Shown: positions 8,058-17,370, numbered from the stretch's first letter. The stretch: DNA of 64,000 nucleotides from Flavobacteriaceae bacterium UBA3356 (GCA_002360635.1 DEQW01000001.1:413689-477688), one strand, 5' to 3'. Notes: generated by a model not told the origin, from the letters alone. Program-made: numbers and translations.

Positions 8058-8735
8058 TTATGGGTATTCTGTCGCACTCCAATTTTGAGTACCATTGTAG
8101 TGCGTAAATGTTCCGCTCATTGTTTGACCCGTTATAGCTCCTGTAAATTCATAATAAGGGTTTGTTGAACTTGAGTCCAATATATACGTTAGTGTATTAC
8201 CCGTTAAAGACCAAGTTCCATAACTTGTATAAGTTCCTGGGTCACTAGGCTCATCATAGAGTGTGGTTCCATTTGGGTAAAAAGTAACATCACCATGCGA
8301 TATTTGGCCATTGTTGTAGACTAGCTCAAAATCCCACATAGTACCATCTAAGCTTGAGGTGTTGAAAGATTGTTGCGTACCGTAGCTTGTTCCACCACTA
8401 TTAGTCGCATATACTCTAAAGTAATATGTTGTATTTGCATCTAAATTTTCAATAGTACTTGTAAAAGTATTAGATGCTTCTGTTGTTTTATTGTCATCAA
8501 CTGTTGGATTTTGACTACTACTCCAACAAACTCCACGAGAGATGATTTCGCTTCCTCCGTCAGATGAGACTTTTCCTTGAATTTCAATAGTTGTATAAGT
8601 AATTTCTACATTTTCAAGAGTTGTTTCACTTGTTACAGTTGGCGCTTGTATTTCGGGTTCATCGTCACTACTGCAGCCTGTAAGGGCAGCTACAAAAGAA
8701 ACACACACAATAGTTTTAAAAATAATTTTTTTCAT
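8058..8735 (-). CDS. Lipoprotein with a fibronectin-III-like repeat and lipocalin-like tail
   Basis: The 225-residue protein has a lipoprotein signal with ALTGC at residues 17-21, then SSDDEPE. Residues 33-125 form one FN3-like unit of the kind found in many Bacteroidota surface proteins (RGVCWSSSQNPTVDD, NLDANTTYYFRVYATNSGG, SYGTQQSF). The C-terminal 95 residues (GTMWDFELVYNNG, ytsyGTWSLTGNTLTYIL, MSGTFTHYNGTQNW) resemble small lipocalin-like domains that follow a GxWxF pattern. It is probably surface-exposed or outer membrane bound. The ligand is unknown. Confidence 0.75.
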   Translation of the reverse strand: MKKIIFKTIVCVSFVAALTGCSSDDEPEIQAPTVTSETTLENVEITYTTIEIQGKVSSDGGSEIISRGVCWSSSQNPTVDDNKTTEASNTFTSTIENLDANTTYYFRVYATNSGGTSYGTQQSFNTSSLDGTMWDFELVYNNGQISHGDVTFYPNGTTLYDEPSDPGTYTSYGTWSLTGNTLTYILDSSSTNPYYEFTGAITGQTMSGTFTHYNGTQNWSATEYP

Positions 8736-8947
8736 AATTAATTTAGTTTTTCGACTTCAAAATTTAGTTAAATTTAGTTAATCAATTGGTACGCTTAAGT
8801 TACAAATTTTAAAAAGAGCACCAAACCTTATCTCAAAAGTCTAAGAATTTTTGAAAGCATTATAATCTTCAGTTAGTCCTTGAGCTTCTTTTATCAACCT
8901 GTTTTGTATCAACTGCAAATTTGTACTATACTTACAAATTATTCATA

Positions 8948-8955
8948 TAAATTTG
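8948..8955 (+). promoter_or_regulatory. -7 element TAAATTTG upstream of the 8980 lipoprotein gene
   Basis: The sequence matches TAnnTTTG and lies 24 bases before the ATG. A TTG at 8921-8923 could serve as the -33 element, with a rather long 24-base spacer. Confidence 0.5.
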
Positions 8956-8979
8956 CAATAATTTGAGAGCGTTGTAATT

Positions 8980-9471
8980 ATGAAGCACCTAATCCTTTAT
9001 CTTATTATTGCTACTACAACAGTTTCCTGCCAGTTTTTTGAAACCGATAAAATTTCTTCGGAAACATTTTATGATGAAGAAATAAAAATGATAGATTGGA
9101 AAAATGTTGACCAATATCCTGTCTTTAAATCGTGCGAATCTTTTTCAGAAAAAAAAGCACAAAAAAACTGTTTTGAAAGTACGTTGGCCGCCTATCTATT
9201 TGAAGCTGCTACCAATAATAAGGATATGTCTATAAAGGACTTGAACGATACGGTTTATGTGAAGTTTTCAGTTTCAGAAAAAGGGCAGCTATCTGTAAAA
9301 AGCATTGAAATGGACAGCCTTACCAAAGCTGAATTGCCACGCCTGGAAGAAACACTAAGAAAAAAAATAGATTCAATTGCCCTTACGGCCCCAGCTTACA
9401 AAAGAGGCATTCCTGTTAAGACCAAGTTTACTCTCCCTATTGTTTTGCAAACAGATGATACTATAAATTAA
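8980..9471 (+). CDS. Lipoprotein with a TonB-C-like domain
   Basis: The 163-residue protein has a lipobox VSC near residue 17 followed by QFFETDK. The mature part reads VDQYPVFKSCES, KKAQKNCFEST, VYVKFSVSEKGQLSV and TKFTLPIVLQ. It parallels the C-terminal domain of the BlaR1-type protein at 6313 (VPTFPGCEG, KNCMSKK, IYVQFKIDKNGNV, LYSLPILFIV), including the two cysteines. It is thus a stand-alone TonB-C-like domain, probably anchored in a membrane facing the periplasm. Function is unknown. Its 3' end overlaps the convergent gene by 11 bases. Confidence 0.65.
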   Translation: MKHLILYLIIATTTVSCQFFETDKISSETFYDEEIKMIDWKNVDQYPVFKSCESFSEKKAQKNCFESTLAAYLFEAATNNKDMSIKDLNDTVYVKFSVSEKGQLSVKSIEMDSLTKAELPRLEETLRKKIDSIALTAPAYKRGIPVKTKFTLPIVLQTDDTIN

Positions 9472-10330
9472 ACTTGTAGCCCAAGCTAAAATCTACTGGA
9501 AAATCATCACTACTTTCTCTTCCTATAGCAACAATATCGTTGTACGACAGCGTAATATAACCATTGCCCAATGCAATGTCGGCACCTAAACCAAAGGCTC
9601 CAGGTGTCTGTAGATCTCCACCAGAACCAGTAATACGATCTTCATTTCCGTTATCGTTAATAAATACAATATCGCGTGATGCATATGAATAGGCAACAAC
9701 CTTAGTATTTATAAAAACGTCTATAGCATTATTTTTTATGAACTTAAAACGGTAGTTTAATGAAAATTCAGAGTTTGAAAACTCATAATCGCTGTTTTCC
9801 AGCGATTGCTTAAACCTAAACACCAAAGCGTGTCTTTTCAGTTTTACTTCGTCTATAATTTCAAAATCAATCCCAAAGGTTGGTAAGATGGTATTGTCAG
9901 GGTTTATATAATACACATTGTTTGATGCCCCAACAAAGGCACCTAAGCGAGTTTTAAGTTGGATGGATTTTTTTTCAGAAGTAAAAGTAGGATCCACTTT
10001 TTTGTTATACTTCACTACAAAATCGCGTAAGCTTGGCAAGGTCAATTTTACATCGTCCACGGCAAGGGAAACATCTGCTGTTTGACTTTGTAGCACTTCT
10101 TTATACTCTTCTTGATAATTGCCGTTAACTTCGGTGTTTTTTAATTCGGTTATGGTGTTTCCTTTTTCTAAGAAGTAGCGGTATTCATTATCAATACTGT
10201 TCCATAATAGTGTGAGTGGCCCATCAACTTCTTTCTGTAAGGTGTAGGTTTCACCATTTACGGTATATTGTTGCTGGCCAATACTTGTAATACTAACAAG
10301 TAAGATAAGTAAGAAAAGCAGACGTTTCAT
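9461..10330 (-). CDS. Putative outer membrane beta-barrel protein (289 aa)
   Basis: I chose the ATG at 10330 (MKRLLFLLILLVS) over a TTG three codons upstream because it gives a clean signal peptide ending near IGQQ. The second half has repeated beta-hairpin-like stretches (LKTRLGAFVGASNNVYYI, FEIIDEVKLKRHALVFRFKQ, FSLNYRFKFIKNNAIDVFI) and ends in FSLGYKFNL, a C-terminal aromatic beta-strand typical of outer membrane barrels. No precise family is recognised. It is monocistronic. Confidence 0.65.
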   Translation of the reverse strand: MKRLLFLLILLVSITSIGQQQYTVNGETYTLQKEVDGPLTLLWNSIDNEYRYFLEKGNTITELKNTEVNGNYQEEYKEVLQSQTADVSLAVDDVKLTLPSLRDFVVKYNKKVDPTFTSEKKSIQLKTRLGAFVGASNNVYYINPDNTILPTFGIDFEIIDEVKLKRHALVFRFKQSLENSDYEFSNSEFSLNYRFKFIKNNAIDVFINTKVVAYSYASRDIVFINDNGNEDRITGSGGDLQTPGAFGLGADIALGNGYITLSYNDIVAIGRESSDDFPVDFSLGYKFNL

Positions 10331-10381
10331 AGGGGACAAGTTTTATAATGCTAAAGTTAACTAAAAGTAATCAATTTGCGG

Positions 10382-11518
10382 TTATGCTTTAAAACGGCGT
10401 CCTTTCCAGTGATAGCTCCCTAATAAGCTCATAACAAACACAGTTACTGTTATAAATGGATATAATAGACCACTGATTATAACCTGCAAAGCGGATGATA
10501 AAGACACTGCTTTATTTCTGAAAAGAGTGCCTGTTGAGAAAATGATAATTCCATCCACTAAAATTTTTATAGAAAGCACAAAAAGATAAAAGTATAGAAA
10601 TTGTGTGTTATAAAAAGCATATATCCACGCAAAGGCTATCCAAAAATTAACCATAAAAACAATGGCTCCAATTACTTTTGGAAGCCAATTTTCTTGTTTT
10701 TTTGTTTTTGAAGCCCAACGTACCCGTTGATTAATTATTTGCGTCCATTTTTTTTGTGGTTGGGTTATTACAACCGCATCACTGGTTTTTATAAATTGCA
10801 CAGGTTTTGAAGAGTGCTCTTTTACTTTTTCCAATAAAAAGATGTCATCACCACTTGCAATGTGATTGTTTCCTGTAAAGCCGTCTATTTGCTTAAAAAC
10901 GGATTTCTTGTACCCTATGTTGGCGCCATTACATAAAATTTCCTGACGATGCCCAAATCCTCCCATAGTTACCGCTTGTAAGCTCAATCCGTCAAACTGT
11001 TGGAAAGCACGTATTAAACTACCATTGCTCTTATAAACTACCGGGCCGCAAATCATATTTGGATTGTCTTTTTGAATTACAAAATCAAAACACTGCAACC
11101 ATTTTTTAGGTACTGCACAATCGGCATCGGTTGTAAGAATCCATTCGTGCTTTGCTTCAGAAACAGCTGTAGTGATTGCATCTTTTTTAGGGGAATTTGA
11201 AAACCGATTGTTTCGAATTATCTTAAAAGGGAATACACAGGTTTCTAATGTTTTTGATACTGTCAATACCGAGTTGTCTTCTGATTCATCATCTACAAAA
11301 ATGACTTCAAACAATTCAGTAGGATAGTTCAGTTGTTTTAATGAAGTTAGTAAGTTGGGTATTTTTTCAGCTTCATTTCTAAAAGGAATAACAATGGTAA
11401 ATGCAGTTTTGGGTTGTACAGCATGCAAAACAGTTGGTTTTAACCGTATCATTCCTATCCAAATAAATAATAAAAGGATTAAATAGACCATAAGCAAAAT
11501 AAAGCCTAATGTCATCAT
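10382..11518 (-). CDS. Family 2 glycosyltransferase, membrane-bound
   Basis: The 378-residue protein has an N-terminal membrane segment, a GT2 domain (FTIVIPFRNEAEKIPNLL, FVDDESEDNS, TTDADCAVP as the DxD motif, and QRVRWASK as the QxxRW motif) and three or four membrane segments at the C-terminus. This layout fits enzymes that add a sugar to a lipid or extrude a glycan. It overlaps the upstream flippase-like gene by 4 bases (11515-11518), so the two are translationally coupled and probably work together on a membrane glycolipid. Confidence 0.85.
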   Translation of the reverse strand: MMTLGFILLMVYLILLLFIWIGMIRLKPTVLHAVQPKTAFTIVIPFRNEAEKIPNLLTSLKQLNYPTELFEVIFVDDESEDNSVLTVSKTLETCVFPFKIIRNNRFSNSPKKDAITTAVSEAKHEWILTTDADCAVPKKWLQCFDFVIQKDNPNMICGPVVYKSNGSLIRAFQQFDGLSLQAVTMGGFGHRQEILCNGANIGYKKSVFKQIDGFTGNNHIASGDDIFLLEKVKEHSSKPVQFIKTSDAVVITQPQKKWTQIINQRVRWASKTKKQENWLPKVIGAIVFMVNFWIAFAWIYAFYNTQFLYFYLFVLSIKILVDGIIIFSTGTLFRNKAVSLSSALQVIISGLLYPFITVTVFVMSLLGSYHWKGRRFKA

Positions 11519-12468
11519 ACGTTGCGTGTTTTATAACGTGCCACAAAAAAACTTCCCACGAGTGCTGGAAGAATAAAATTAAGCAACCACATAGTAAAAA
11601 CGGTGCAAAGCACGGTCACTTCGTTTATTCCTACTAGTGAAAAAAGCCATACAGCTACGCCGCCTCGAATTATGATATCAAAAATAAAAAAGGAAGGTAC
11701 AATAGAAACCAAAAGGTACATAGCGAATATAAGGGGAACAGCTTTTACTATTGAAATATCAGCATCAAAAAACAATAAGATTACAAAAAATAAAAGACTA
11801 AACACGATGTATCTTAAAAAGGAATATAGCAGCAACTTTAATTTTAAAGAATAGGGTAGTTTCTTGATGTATTGAAATAGGTTTACAACTGAGAGCCCTT
11901 TTATAATAAGCTGTTTTTTTCTGAAGAAATACGTAGTAATAATTACAATTAATAAAACCGAAATTGAAATAATTAAATTGGTGCCTGAAAATGGTAAAGA
12001 GTAGTTGAACGCCAAAATAAATAGCCCAAAACAACCCAGAAAACAGGTAATCACCATTTGGGCACTATTATTTAAAAAGTTGAGCAAAAGTATTTCCTTT
12101 CTTTTTTCTGAAGGGTAAAAAAACGCTTTGGCGCCATAATCACCAATTCGGTTGGGTGTTGGCAAGGATATGGTTAAAGCCATTAAACTCTGTTTGGTAG
12201 CTTCAAAAAAAGAAATAGGTTTAATTTTTGAAACTGCCGTTTGCCATTTAGCAATTTCAAAAACCCAATTAACTCCTGCCAATAGGGTAAACAACAGAAC
12301 ATAGGTGACGTTTTTTGATTGAATTTCAGAAATAAATGTTTGCCATTGCAGTGTTTCGCCAGAAGTAAGTTTGTAATAGATATAGGCGAATGTAACCCCT
12401 AATAGTAAAACCTTTAGGGCGGTCAACCAATATTGTTTAGATTTGTGCAATACGGTTCGCATAAACAA
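11515..12468 (-). CDS. YbhN/AglD-like integral membrane protein (lysylphosphatidylglycerol synthase TM family)
   Basis: The 317-residue protein has about eight hydrophobic segments and the family's PTPNRIGDYGAKAFF motif near residue 110 and IPSFFIFDIIIRGG near 245. The lysyl-transferase domain of MprF is absent, so it is the stand-alone flippase-like membrane unit. Its coupling to a GT2 gene, seen in many Bacteroidota, suggests it moves the lipid-linked product; that is inference. Its 5' end is close to the divergent ruvC gene, and the ruvC promoter lies inside its first codons. Confidence 0.8.
   Translation of the reverse strand: MFMRTVLHKSKQYWLTALKVLLLGVTFAYIYYKLTSGETLQWQTFISEIQSKNVTYVLLFTLLAGVNWVFEIAKWQTAVSKIKPISFFEATKQSLMALTISLPTPNRIGDYGAKAFFYPSEKRKEILLLNFLNNSAQMVITCFLGCFGLFILAFNYSLPFSGTNLIISISVLLIVIITTYFFRKKQLIIKGLSVVNLFQYIKKLPYSLKLKLLLYSFLRYIVFSLLFFVILLFFDADISIVKAVPLIFAMYLLVSIVPSFFIFDIIIRGGVAVWLFSLVGINEVTVLCTVFTMWLLNFILPALVGSFFVARYKTRNV
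12438..12445 (+). promoter_or_regulatory. Likely ruvC -7 element TAGATTTG
   Basis: This is a full TAnnTTTG match 47 bases before the chosen ruvC start codon at 12493. It sits inside the first codons of the divergent membrane protein gene, so the two genes' 5' regions overlap. Confidence 0.5.
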
Positions 12469-12492
12469 CGAAGTTACAGAAAGTTTTCAAAT

Positions 12493-13050
12493 ATGAGTTC
12501 AGAAAAGATAATCTTGGGTATTGATCCCGGAACTACCATTATGGGATTCGGACTCATAAAAGTAGTGGGAAAAAAGATGCAATTTATGCAACTGAACGAA
12601 TTGCAACTTAAAAAACATAAAGATCATTACGTGAAACTGAAGCTTATTTTTGAACGAACCATTGAATTGATCGATACGTTTCACCCAGATGAAATAGCCA
12701 TCGAGGCGCCTTTCTTCGGGAAAAATGTACAATCCATGCTTAAATTAGGAAGAGCGCAAGGTGTGGCAATGGCGGCCGGACTTTCAAGAGAAGTGCCTAT
12801 TACCGAATATTCTCCTAAAAAAATAAAAATGGCAATCACCGGTAACGGAAATGCCAGTAAAGAACAGGTCGCCAAAATGTTGCAAAGCACACTTGGCTTA
12901 AAAGAATTACCTAAAAATCTAGATAGCACTGATGGACTGGCAGCAGCCGTTTGTCATTTCTATAATGAAGGTCGTATTAAAACGGGTAAAAGCTACACAG
13001 GTTGGTCTGCTTTTGTAAAGCAAAATGAAGATAGAGTGGGCGGTAAATAA
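12493..13050 (+). CDS. ruvC: Crossover junction endodeoxyribonuclease RuvC
   Basis: RuvC resolves Holliday junctions made during recombination, working with RuvAB. The 185-residue product starts at ATG 12493; the frame is open 60 bases further upstream but that would overlap the divergent gene and precede the conserved start. Catalytic acids are visible: D11 in LGIDPGTT, E71 in IAIEAPFFGKN, and D144/D147 in LDSTDGLAAAVCH. Length matches the family. It is convergent with serS, 16 bases apart. Confidence 0.95.
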   Translation: MSSEKIILGIDPGTTIMGFGLIKVVGKKMQFMQLNELQLKKHKDHYVKLKLIFERTIELIDTFHPDEIAIEAPFFGKNVQSMLKLGRAQGVAMAAGLSREVPITEYSPKKIKMAITGNGNASKEQVAKMLQSTLGLKELPKNLDSTDGLAAAVCHFYNEGRIKTGKSYTGWSAFVKQNEDRVGGK

Positions 13051-13066
13051 ACCACCCACCTCTATA

Positions 13067-14338
13067 CTATTTTATCATATCAAACCCACAGTACGGTACT
13101 AATACCTCAGGGATTTTAATTCCTTCAGGGGTTTGGTAGTTTTCTAAAATTCCTGCTAATACACGAGGTAATGCCAAAGCACTTCCGTTTAAGGTGTGAG
13201 CAAGATTGTTTTTACCATTTTCATCTTTAAAACGAAGCTTCAATCGGTTGGCTTGAAAGGTTTCAAAGTTAGATACAGAAGAAATTTCCAGCCAACGGTC
13301 TTGAGCGGTAGAAAACACTTCAAAATCATATGTCAAAGCTGCGGTAAACCCTAAGTCTCCACCACAAAGGCGTAAAATTCGATAAGGCAACTTAAGCTCG
13401 CGTAATATGTCTTTTACGTGTTCAACCATCCCATCTAACGCTTTGTAGCTGTTATCGGGATGTTCTACGCGTACAATTTCAACTTTGTCAAATTGGTGCA
13501 GTCTGTTTAAACCACGAACGTGTGCTCCATAACTTCCCGCTTCCCTTCTAAAGCAAGGTGTGTAACCTGTACATTGAATAGGTAACTGATCTTGTTTCAA
13601 TAAATCGCCACGGAACATATTGGTTACTGGAACTTCAGATGTGGGAATCATATACAAATCGTCATTCGTGATATGATACATTTGCCCTTCTTTATCTGGC
13701 AATTGACCCGTACCACGTGCAGAATCTTCATTTACCATTAACGGAACTTGATACTCGGTATAGCCCGCTTCAATATTTTTATCTAGAAAGTATGTGATTA
13801 ACGCACGTTGTAAACGAGCACCTTTTCCTTTGTAAATAGGAAATCCAGCCCCAGTTACTTTTACGCCCAATTCAAAATCGATTAGGTCGTATTTTTTAGC
13901 CAATTCCCAGTGCGGTAATGAACCTTCCTCAAGCGTTGGGATGTCTAGTTCTCTAAAAATTTCTTCATTATCCTCTTCGTCATTTCCTGCTGGTACACTT
14001 TCGTGCGGCACGTTAGGTATACCATACAATAACTCTTGCAATTTTTCTTCAGCAGCATTTAATTGTTCTTGAAGCGTTTTAGAATCTTGCTTTAATTGGG
14101 TTGTTTTTTCTTTTAGCAAGTTTGCTTTTTGGGTTTCCCCATTTTTAAAAAGTATCCCAATTTCTTTAGAAAATTTATTGGACTGTGACAACACCTCATC
14201 CAGTTTAGTCTGGGTGTTTCTACGAGTTTCATCTGCAGCAATAATCGCTTCCAGATCGTTAGTGGCATCAATGCCTCTTTTGGCAAGTGCTTTGATAAAT
14301 TGATCCTTGTTTTCGCGGATTTCTTGTACTTGTAACAT
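13067..14338 (-). CDS. serS: Seryl-tRNA synthetase
   Basis: This 423-residue class II synthetase charges tRNA-Ser and supplies the tRNA for selenocysteine where that exists. The N-terminal 110 residues form the antiparallel coiled-coil arm (KFSKEIGILFKNGETQKA, LKQDSKTLQEQLNAAEEKL). Motif 2 is PCFRREAGSYGAHVRGLNRLHQF, described in part as FRREAG...HQF, and motif 3 is LPRVLAGILENYQT. Length and ends match the family. The promoter at 14360 gives a leader of about 20 bases. Confidence 0.97.
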   Translation of the reverse strand: MLQVQEIRENKDQFIKALAKRGIDATNDLEAIIAADETRRNTQTKLDEVLSQSNKFSKEIGILFKNGETQKANLLKEKTTQLKQDSKTLQEQLNAAEEKLQELLYGIPNVPHESVPAGNDEEDNEEIFRELDIPTLEEGSLPHWELAKKYDLIDFELGVKVTGAGFPIYKGKGARLQRALITYFLDKNIEAGYTEYQVPLMVNEDSARGTGQLPDKEGQMYHITNDDLYMIPTSEVPVTNMFRGDLLKQDQLPIQCTGYTPCFRREAGSYGAHVRGLNRLHQFDKVEIVRVEHPDNSYKALDGMVEHVKDILRELKLPYRILRLCGGDLGFTAALTYDFEVFSTAQDRWLEISSVSNFETFQANRLKLRFKDENGKNNLAHTLNGSALALPRVLAGILENYQTPEGIKIPEVLVPYCGFDMIK

Positions 14339-14359
14339 AGTCCTAAAATTTTAAGAGAG

Positions 14360-14367
14360 CAAAGTTA
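14360..14367 (-). promoter_or_regulatory. serS -7 element TAACTTTG
   Basis: On the minus strand this reads TAACTTTGC, a full match to TAnnTTTG, 22 bases before the serS start codon. Confidence 0.65.
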
Positions 14368-14404
14368 GGGAAATACAGCTTTTAACGAAGTTTTTTTTAG
14401 CGGT

Positions 14405-15754
14405 TTATTTCCTAGCAAAATTTTCTGTGGAAGGTAATATCCAATCATGGTGTTTAAAGTGATGCCATGGTTCTGCAGCTAAATCAACATTTTTATCAAT
14501 CAATCTATGATAAGTCCCGGTGTTCACTTTAATTTGAACATCCATATACACCTCAACATTTCGGCCTTTTTTGGCTTCAGTCTCTTCGATACGTTGTGCC
14601 AATTGCCATAACATATCGGGTTTCGATTTTACTGAGCGTTGCTGTTTTTTAGATAGCAATTGATTATAGTTATAACGTCTTCTTTCAGTAGAATCTTTAT
14701 CTTTTACCCAAACACTTAACGACCCTGTTTTACTTCGTAACATCATGCGCCAACTTAGGCGATGGCCTTCTTCGGTCCAAAGCACATCGTCTTTAAAAAA
14801 CCAATGCCTTAATGGTAATCCTATTTGGATTATAAAATAGACTGAGAATATAGTAATTAGCGTTGGCTTATAGTTTGGAACGATGACTTCGCCTTTGGTG
14901 TATAATTTTTTCTTCGGAAGAAATCGTTTTTGTAACGTTTCCGCAGAAAAGAAAAAGAAGGCAAAAGCCATGGACATATACGGAAAAATACCAATTTGGA
15001 ATATAAATGAGTTAAAGAGGTGAAAAAATATGGAAACAATAAAAGCAGCCAATCGGGTACGTTTCCAAAGTAACAAAGGCACGATTAAAAGGTCGAAAAA
15101 CACACCTACATAGGCTATGCACCAATGTACCCAATTTTCTTGAAGCAATCCGCCCACAAGCCAATAATCACTCTTGCCTCGCATAAAAAGTGCAGGTACA
15201 CTGGCATCTAGCCACCCGGGATACCATTTTGCAATAGAACCGTAGGTGTACACAATCCAGACTTGTAAAATAACTACTAATAGTACCCATCTAGGCATAG
15301 ACGGCGATTTGAGCTTAGCATTTTGTTGCGCATCAATAGAAAACCACTTGTTGGCGGGTAAGAATACCATAAGCCAACACAGTAACATCATTAGGTAATA
15401 ATGATTATTGTATGATGATTTTTGCATTAAATACACACAGGTCCACATAAGTGCATAGCAAAACATGCTAAACCGGTATTTATAGCCTAACATTACCAAA
15501 ATGCCAAATGTGCCCATTAATGCAAAATACCAATACATTAAATCGCCAGGCAATGGTTGTAAAAATTCAAAACCGATAAAGTTAAATGTAAAATCAGGCT
15601 CGACCAAAGTACGTCTTACCCAACCTGTTGCAATAGCACCAAAACCTTCAATGGCGATTAATGCCCCAAAAACTACTCGCCATAGTATGAGCCCAGTGTT
15701 ATCTATATGTTTAAATAGAAATTTATTCACGGGTTTTAATAAAGTTTCTGGCAA
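14405..15754 (-). CDS. HTTM-domain membrane protein (vitamin K-dependent carboxylase-like)
   Basis: The 449-residue protein has several N-terminal membrane segments (ILWRVVFGALIAIEGFGAI, YWYFALMGTFGILVMLGYK, YLMMLLCWLMVFLPANKWFSID) and a C-terminal soluble part, matching the HTTM family related to gamma-glutamyl carboxylase. NHYYLMMLLCW near residue 118 is its typical signature. The bacterial role is unknown. As given it overlaps ribF by 32 bases; a GTG at 15730 (eight codons later) overlaps the ribF stop in CGTGAATAA and may be the true coupled start. Confidence 0.75.
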   Translation of the reverse strand: MPETLLKPVNKFLFKHIDNTGLILWRVVFGALIAIEGFGAIATGWVRRTLVEPDFTFNFIGFEFLQPLPGDLMYWYFALMGTFGILVMLGYKYRFSMFCYALMWTCVYLMQKSSYNNHYYLMMLLCWLMVFLPANKWFSIDAQQNAKLKSPSMPRWVLLVVILQVWIVYTYGSIAKWYPGWLDASVPALFMRGKSDYWLVGGLLQENWVHWCIAYVGVFFDLLIVPLLLWKRTRLAAFIVSIFFHLFNSFIFQIGIFPYMSMAFAFFFFSAETLQKRFLPKKKLYTKGEVIVPNYKPTLITIFSVYFIIQIGLPLRHWFFKDDVLWTEEGHRLSWRMMLRSKTGSLSVWVKDKDSTERRRYNYNQLLSKKQQRSVKSKPDMLWQLAQRIEETEAKKGRNVEVYMDVQIKVNTGTYHRLIDKNVDLAAEPWHHFKHHDWILPSTENFARK

Positions 15755-16655
15755 ATAGTTCGTCTTGCTTAATGGCTTCTTTTAAGGTTTCAACACCGTC
15801 GAAGGTTTCTTCATCACGAATGTGTGTAATGAACTCGATTTGTAACGGTTGGTTGTATAGGTCTTGGTCAAAATCCAAAAAATAGGTTTCAATTGTTTTT
15901 TGTGACCCTCCTACAGTAGGATTGGTACCTATGCTAGTAATGCCAAAAACTCGTTGGCTGTTTATTGTTGCTTCAACCACATACACGCCATTTTTAGGAA
16001 TCAGTTTGTAATCTTCTGAAGGTTTTAAATTGGCAGTTGGGTATTGCAAAGTTCTGCCAATAGCTTTTCCTTCTACAACCGTTCCTGAAATCATAAATTG
16101 ATAGCCTAAATATTCATTTGCAGTACTAATGTCTCCTGCCTGCAATGCTTTTCGTATTTTGGTTGAACTTACTGTTACTTCATCCAGCTCTTGGGCACTA
16201 ATTTCTTCCACAGTAAATCCGTATGTGTTTCCAAATTCTTTTAGATCGTTTATATCGGCAGTACGGTTTCGGCCAAAACGATGGTCATAACCAATAATTA
16301 TTTTTTTCGCCTTGAGTTTGTTAACCAAAATATCGCGGACGTATTCTACTGCTGTTAAACGCGAAAATTGTCTAGTAAATGGATGGATTACCAAATGTCC
16401 TAAACCTGTTTTTTCGAGCAGTTCTTTTTTTTCTGAAAGTGTATTGATGAGTTTTATGTTAGAATCTTTTTGAAGCACCATCCTTGGGTGGGGAAAAAAA
16501 GTTAACAAGACAGAGTCTAAATTGTTTTTTTCTGCGGCCTCAACCAACCGTTTTAAGATAGCTTTATGGCCTATGTGAACTCCATCAAAAGTACCAATGG
16601 TTATCACACAATGTCTGTCGTTATCATATTTAGAAGCGGAGCTGTATTCTTTCAC
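15723..16655 (-). CDS. ribF: Bifunctional riboflavin kinase / FAD synthetase
   Basis: RibF turns riboflavin into FMN and then FAD. The 310-residue protein has the N-terminal adenylyltransferase domain (TIGTFDGVHIGHKAIL as the nucleotidyl-transferase HxGH motif, and IIGYDHRFGRNR) and the C-terminal flavokinase domain (GRTLQYPTANL, KNGVYVV, SIGTNPTVGGSQKTIETY). It sits one base after pth and overlaps the HTTM gene, so a pth-ribF-HTTM transcription unit is likely. Confidence 0.96.
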   Translation of the reverse strand: MKEYSSASKYDNDRHCVITIGTFDGVHIGHKAILKRLVEAAEKNNLDSVLLTFFPHPRMVLQKDSNIKLINTLSEKKELLEKTGLGHLVIHPFTRQFSRLTAVEYVRDILVNKLKAKKIIIGYDHRFGRNRTADINDLKEFGNTYGFTVEEISAQELDEVTVSSTKIRKALQAGDISTANEYLGYQFMISGTVVEGKAIGRTLQYPTANLKPSEDYKLIPKNGVYVVEATINSQRVFGITSIGTNPTVGGSQKTIETYFLDFDQDLYNQPLQIEFITHIRDEETFDGVETLKEAIKQDELFARNFIKTRE

Positions 16656-16656
16656 C

Positions 16657-17289
16657 TTAGTTTCCGTTAAAAGAGTTCATAGTGTTATTTATACCCGCTA
16701 AGCCAAAAGATTCTATGGCTTTAGAAGCTTTTTCCAAGCGTTCGGGCAATTTTTTGTTTTCTTCCTCATCCCATTCACCTAAAACATAATCAACTTGTCT
16801 CCCTTTGCTGAATTCGTCACTAATACCAAACCTAAAGCGGTTGTACTTATTGGTTTGCAAGGTGTTTTGTATATCTTTTAATCCATTGTGGCCACCATCG
16901 CTCCCTTTTGTTTTTATGCGAATTGTCCCAAAAGGTAAGTTTAGATCATCGGTCACTACCAACAGGTTTTCCAATGGTATTTTTTCTTTATCTAACCAAT
17001 AGCGTACTGCTTTTCCGCTCAAGTTCATATAGGTGCTGGGTTTTAGCAATAAAAAAGTACGTCCTTTCTTTTTATGGATGGTAATATCGCCCAGTTTTTC
17101 GGTTTCCCAGGTTAGGTCATTCTCTTCAGCTAATGCATCTAGTATTTTAAAGCCAATATTGTGGCGTGTATTGTGATATTTTGGGCCAATGTTTCCCAAT
17201 CCGGCAATTAAAAATTTTTTCATGGGTTCGCCTTCAGTATAAGGTGGTTTTTGTTCTGTGCTAAAAAGGTTTTTAAAAAATGATAGCAT
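16657..17289 (-). CDS. pth: Peptidyl-tRNA hydrolase
   Basis: Pth releases tRNA from peptidyl-tRNAs dropped by stalled ribosomes. The core starts at MKKFLIAGLGNIGPKY with catalytic NTRHNIGF, PSTYMNLSGKAV and DDLNLPFGTIRIK...GGHNGLKDI. The 22-residue lead (MLSFFKNLFSTEQ) before the core resembles N-termini annotated in related flavobacteria; a start at the internal ATG (17222) would give about 188 residues, the usual family length. Both remain possible. Confidence 0.94.
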   Translation of the reverse strand: MLSFFKNLFSTEQKPPYTEGEPMKKFLIAGLGNIGPKYHNTRHNIGFKILDALAEENDLTWETEKLGDITIHKKKGRTFLLLKPSTYMNLSGKAVRYWLDKEKIPLENLLVVTDDLNLPFGTIRIKTKGSDGGHNGLKDIQNTLQTNKYNRFRFGISDEFSKGRQVDYVLGEWDEEENKKLPERLEKASKAIESFGLAGINNTMNSFNGN

Positions 17290-17317
17290 TCTGAAACAGT
17301 TTCAGCAGTAAAAATAA

Positions 17318-17348
17318 AAAAAGCATCCCGAATTATAGGATGCTTTTT
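17318..17348 (-). terminator. Terminator after rplY
   Basis: An 11-bp stem (AAAAAGCATCC / GGATGCTTTTT) lies 22 bases after the rplY stop on the minus strand and is followed by TTTTTTT there. It should limit read-through into pth. Confidence 0.8.
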
Positions 17349-17370
17349 GTATATCTTAAGATAGAAGTTT

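Noticed and set aside
12433..12492. Longer N-terminus for RuvC
   Set aside because: It overlaps the divergent membrane protein gene and contains the likely promoter; the conserved protein starts at the ATG at 12493.
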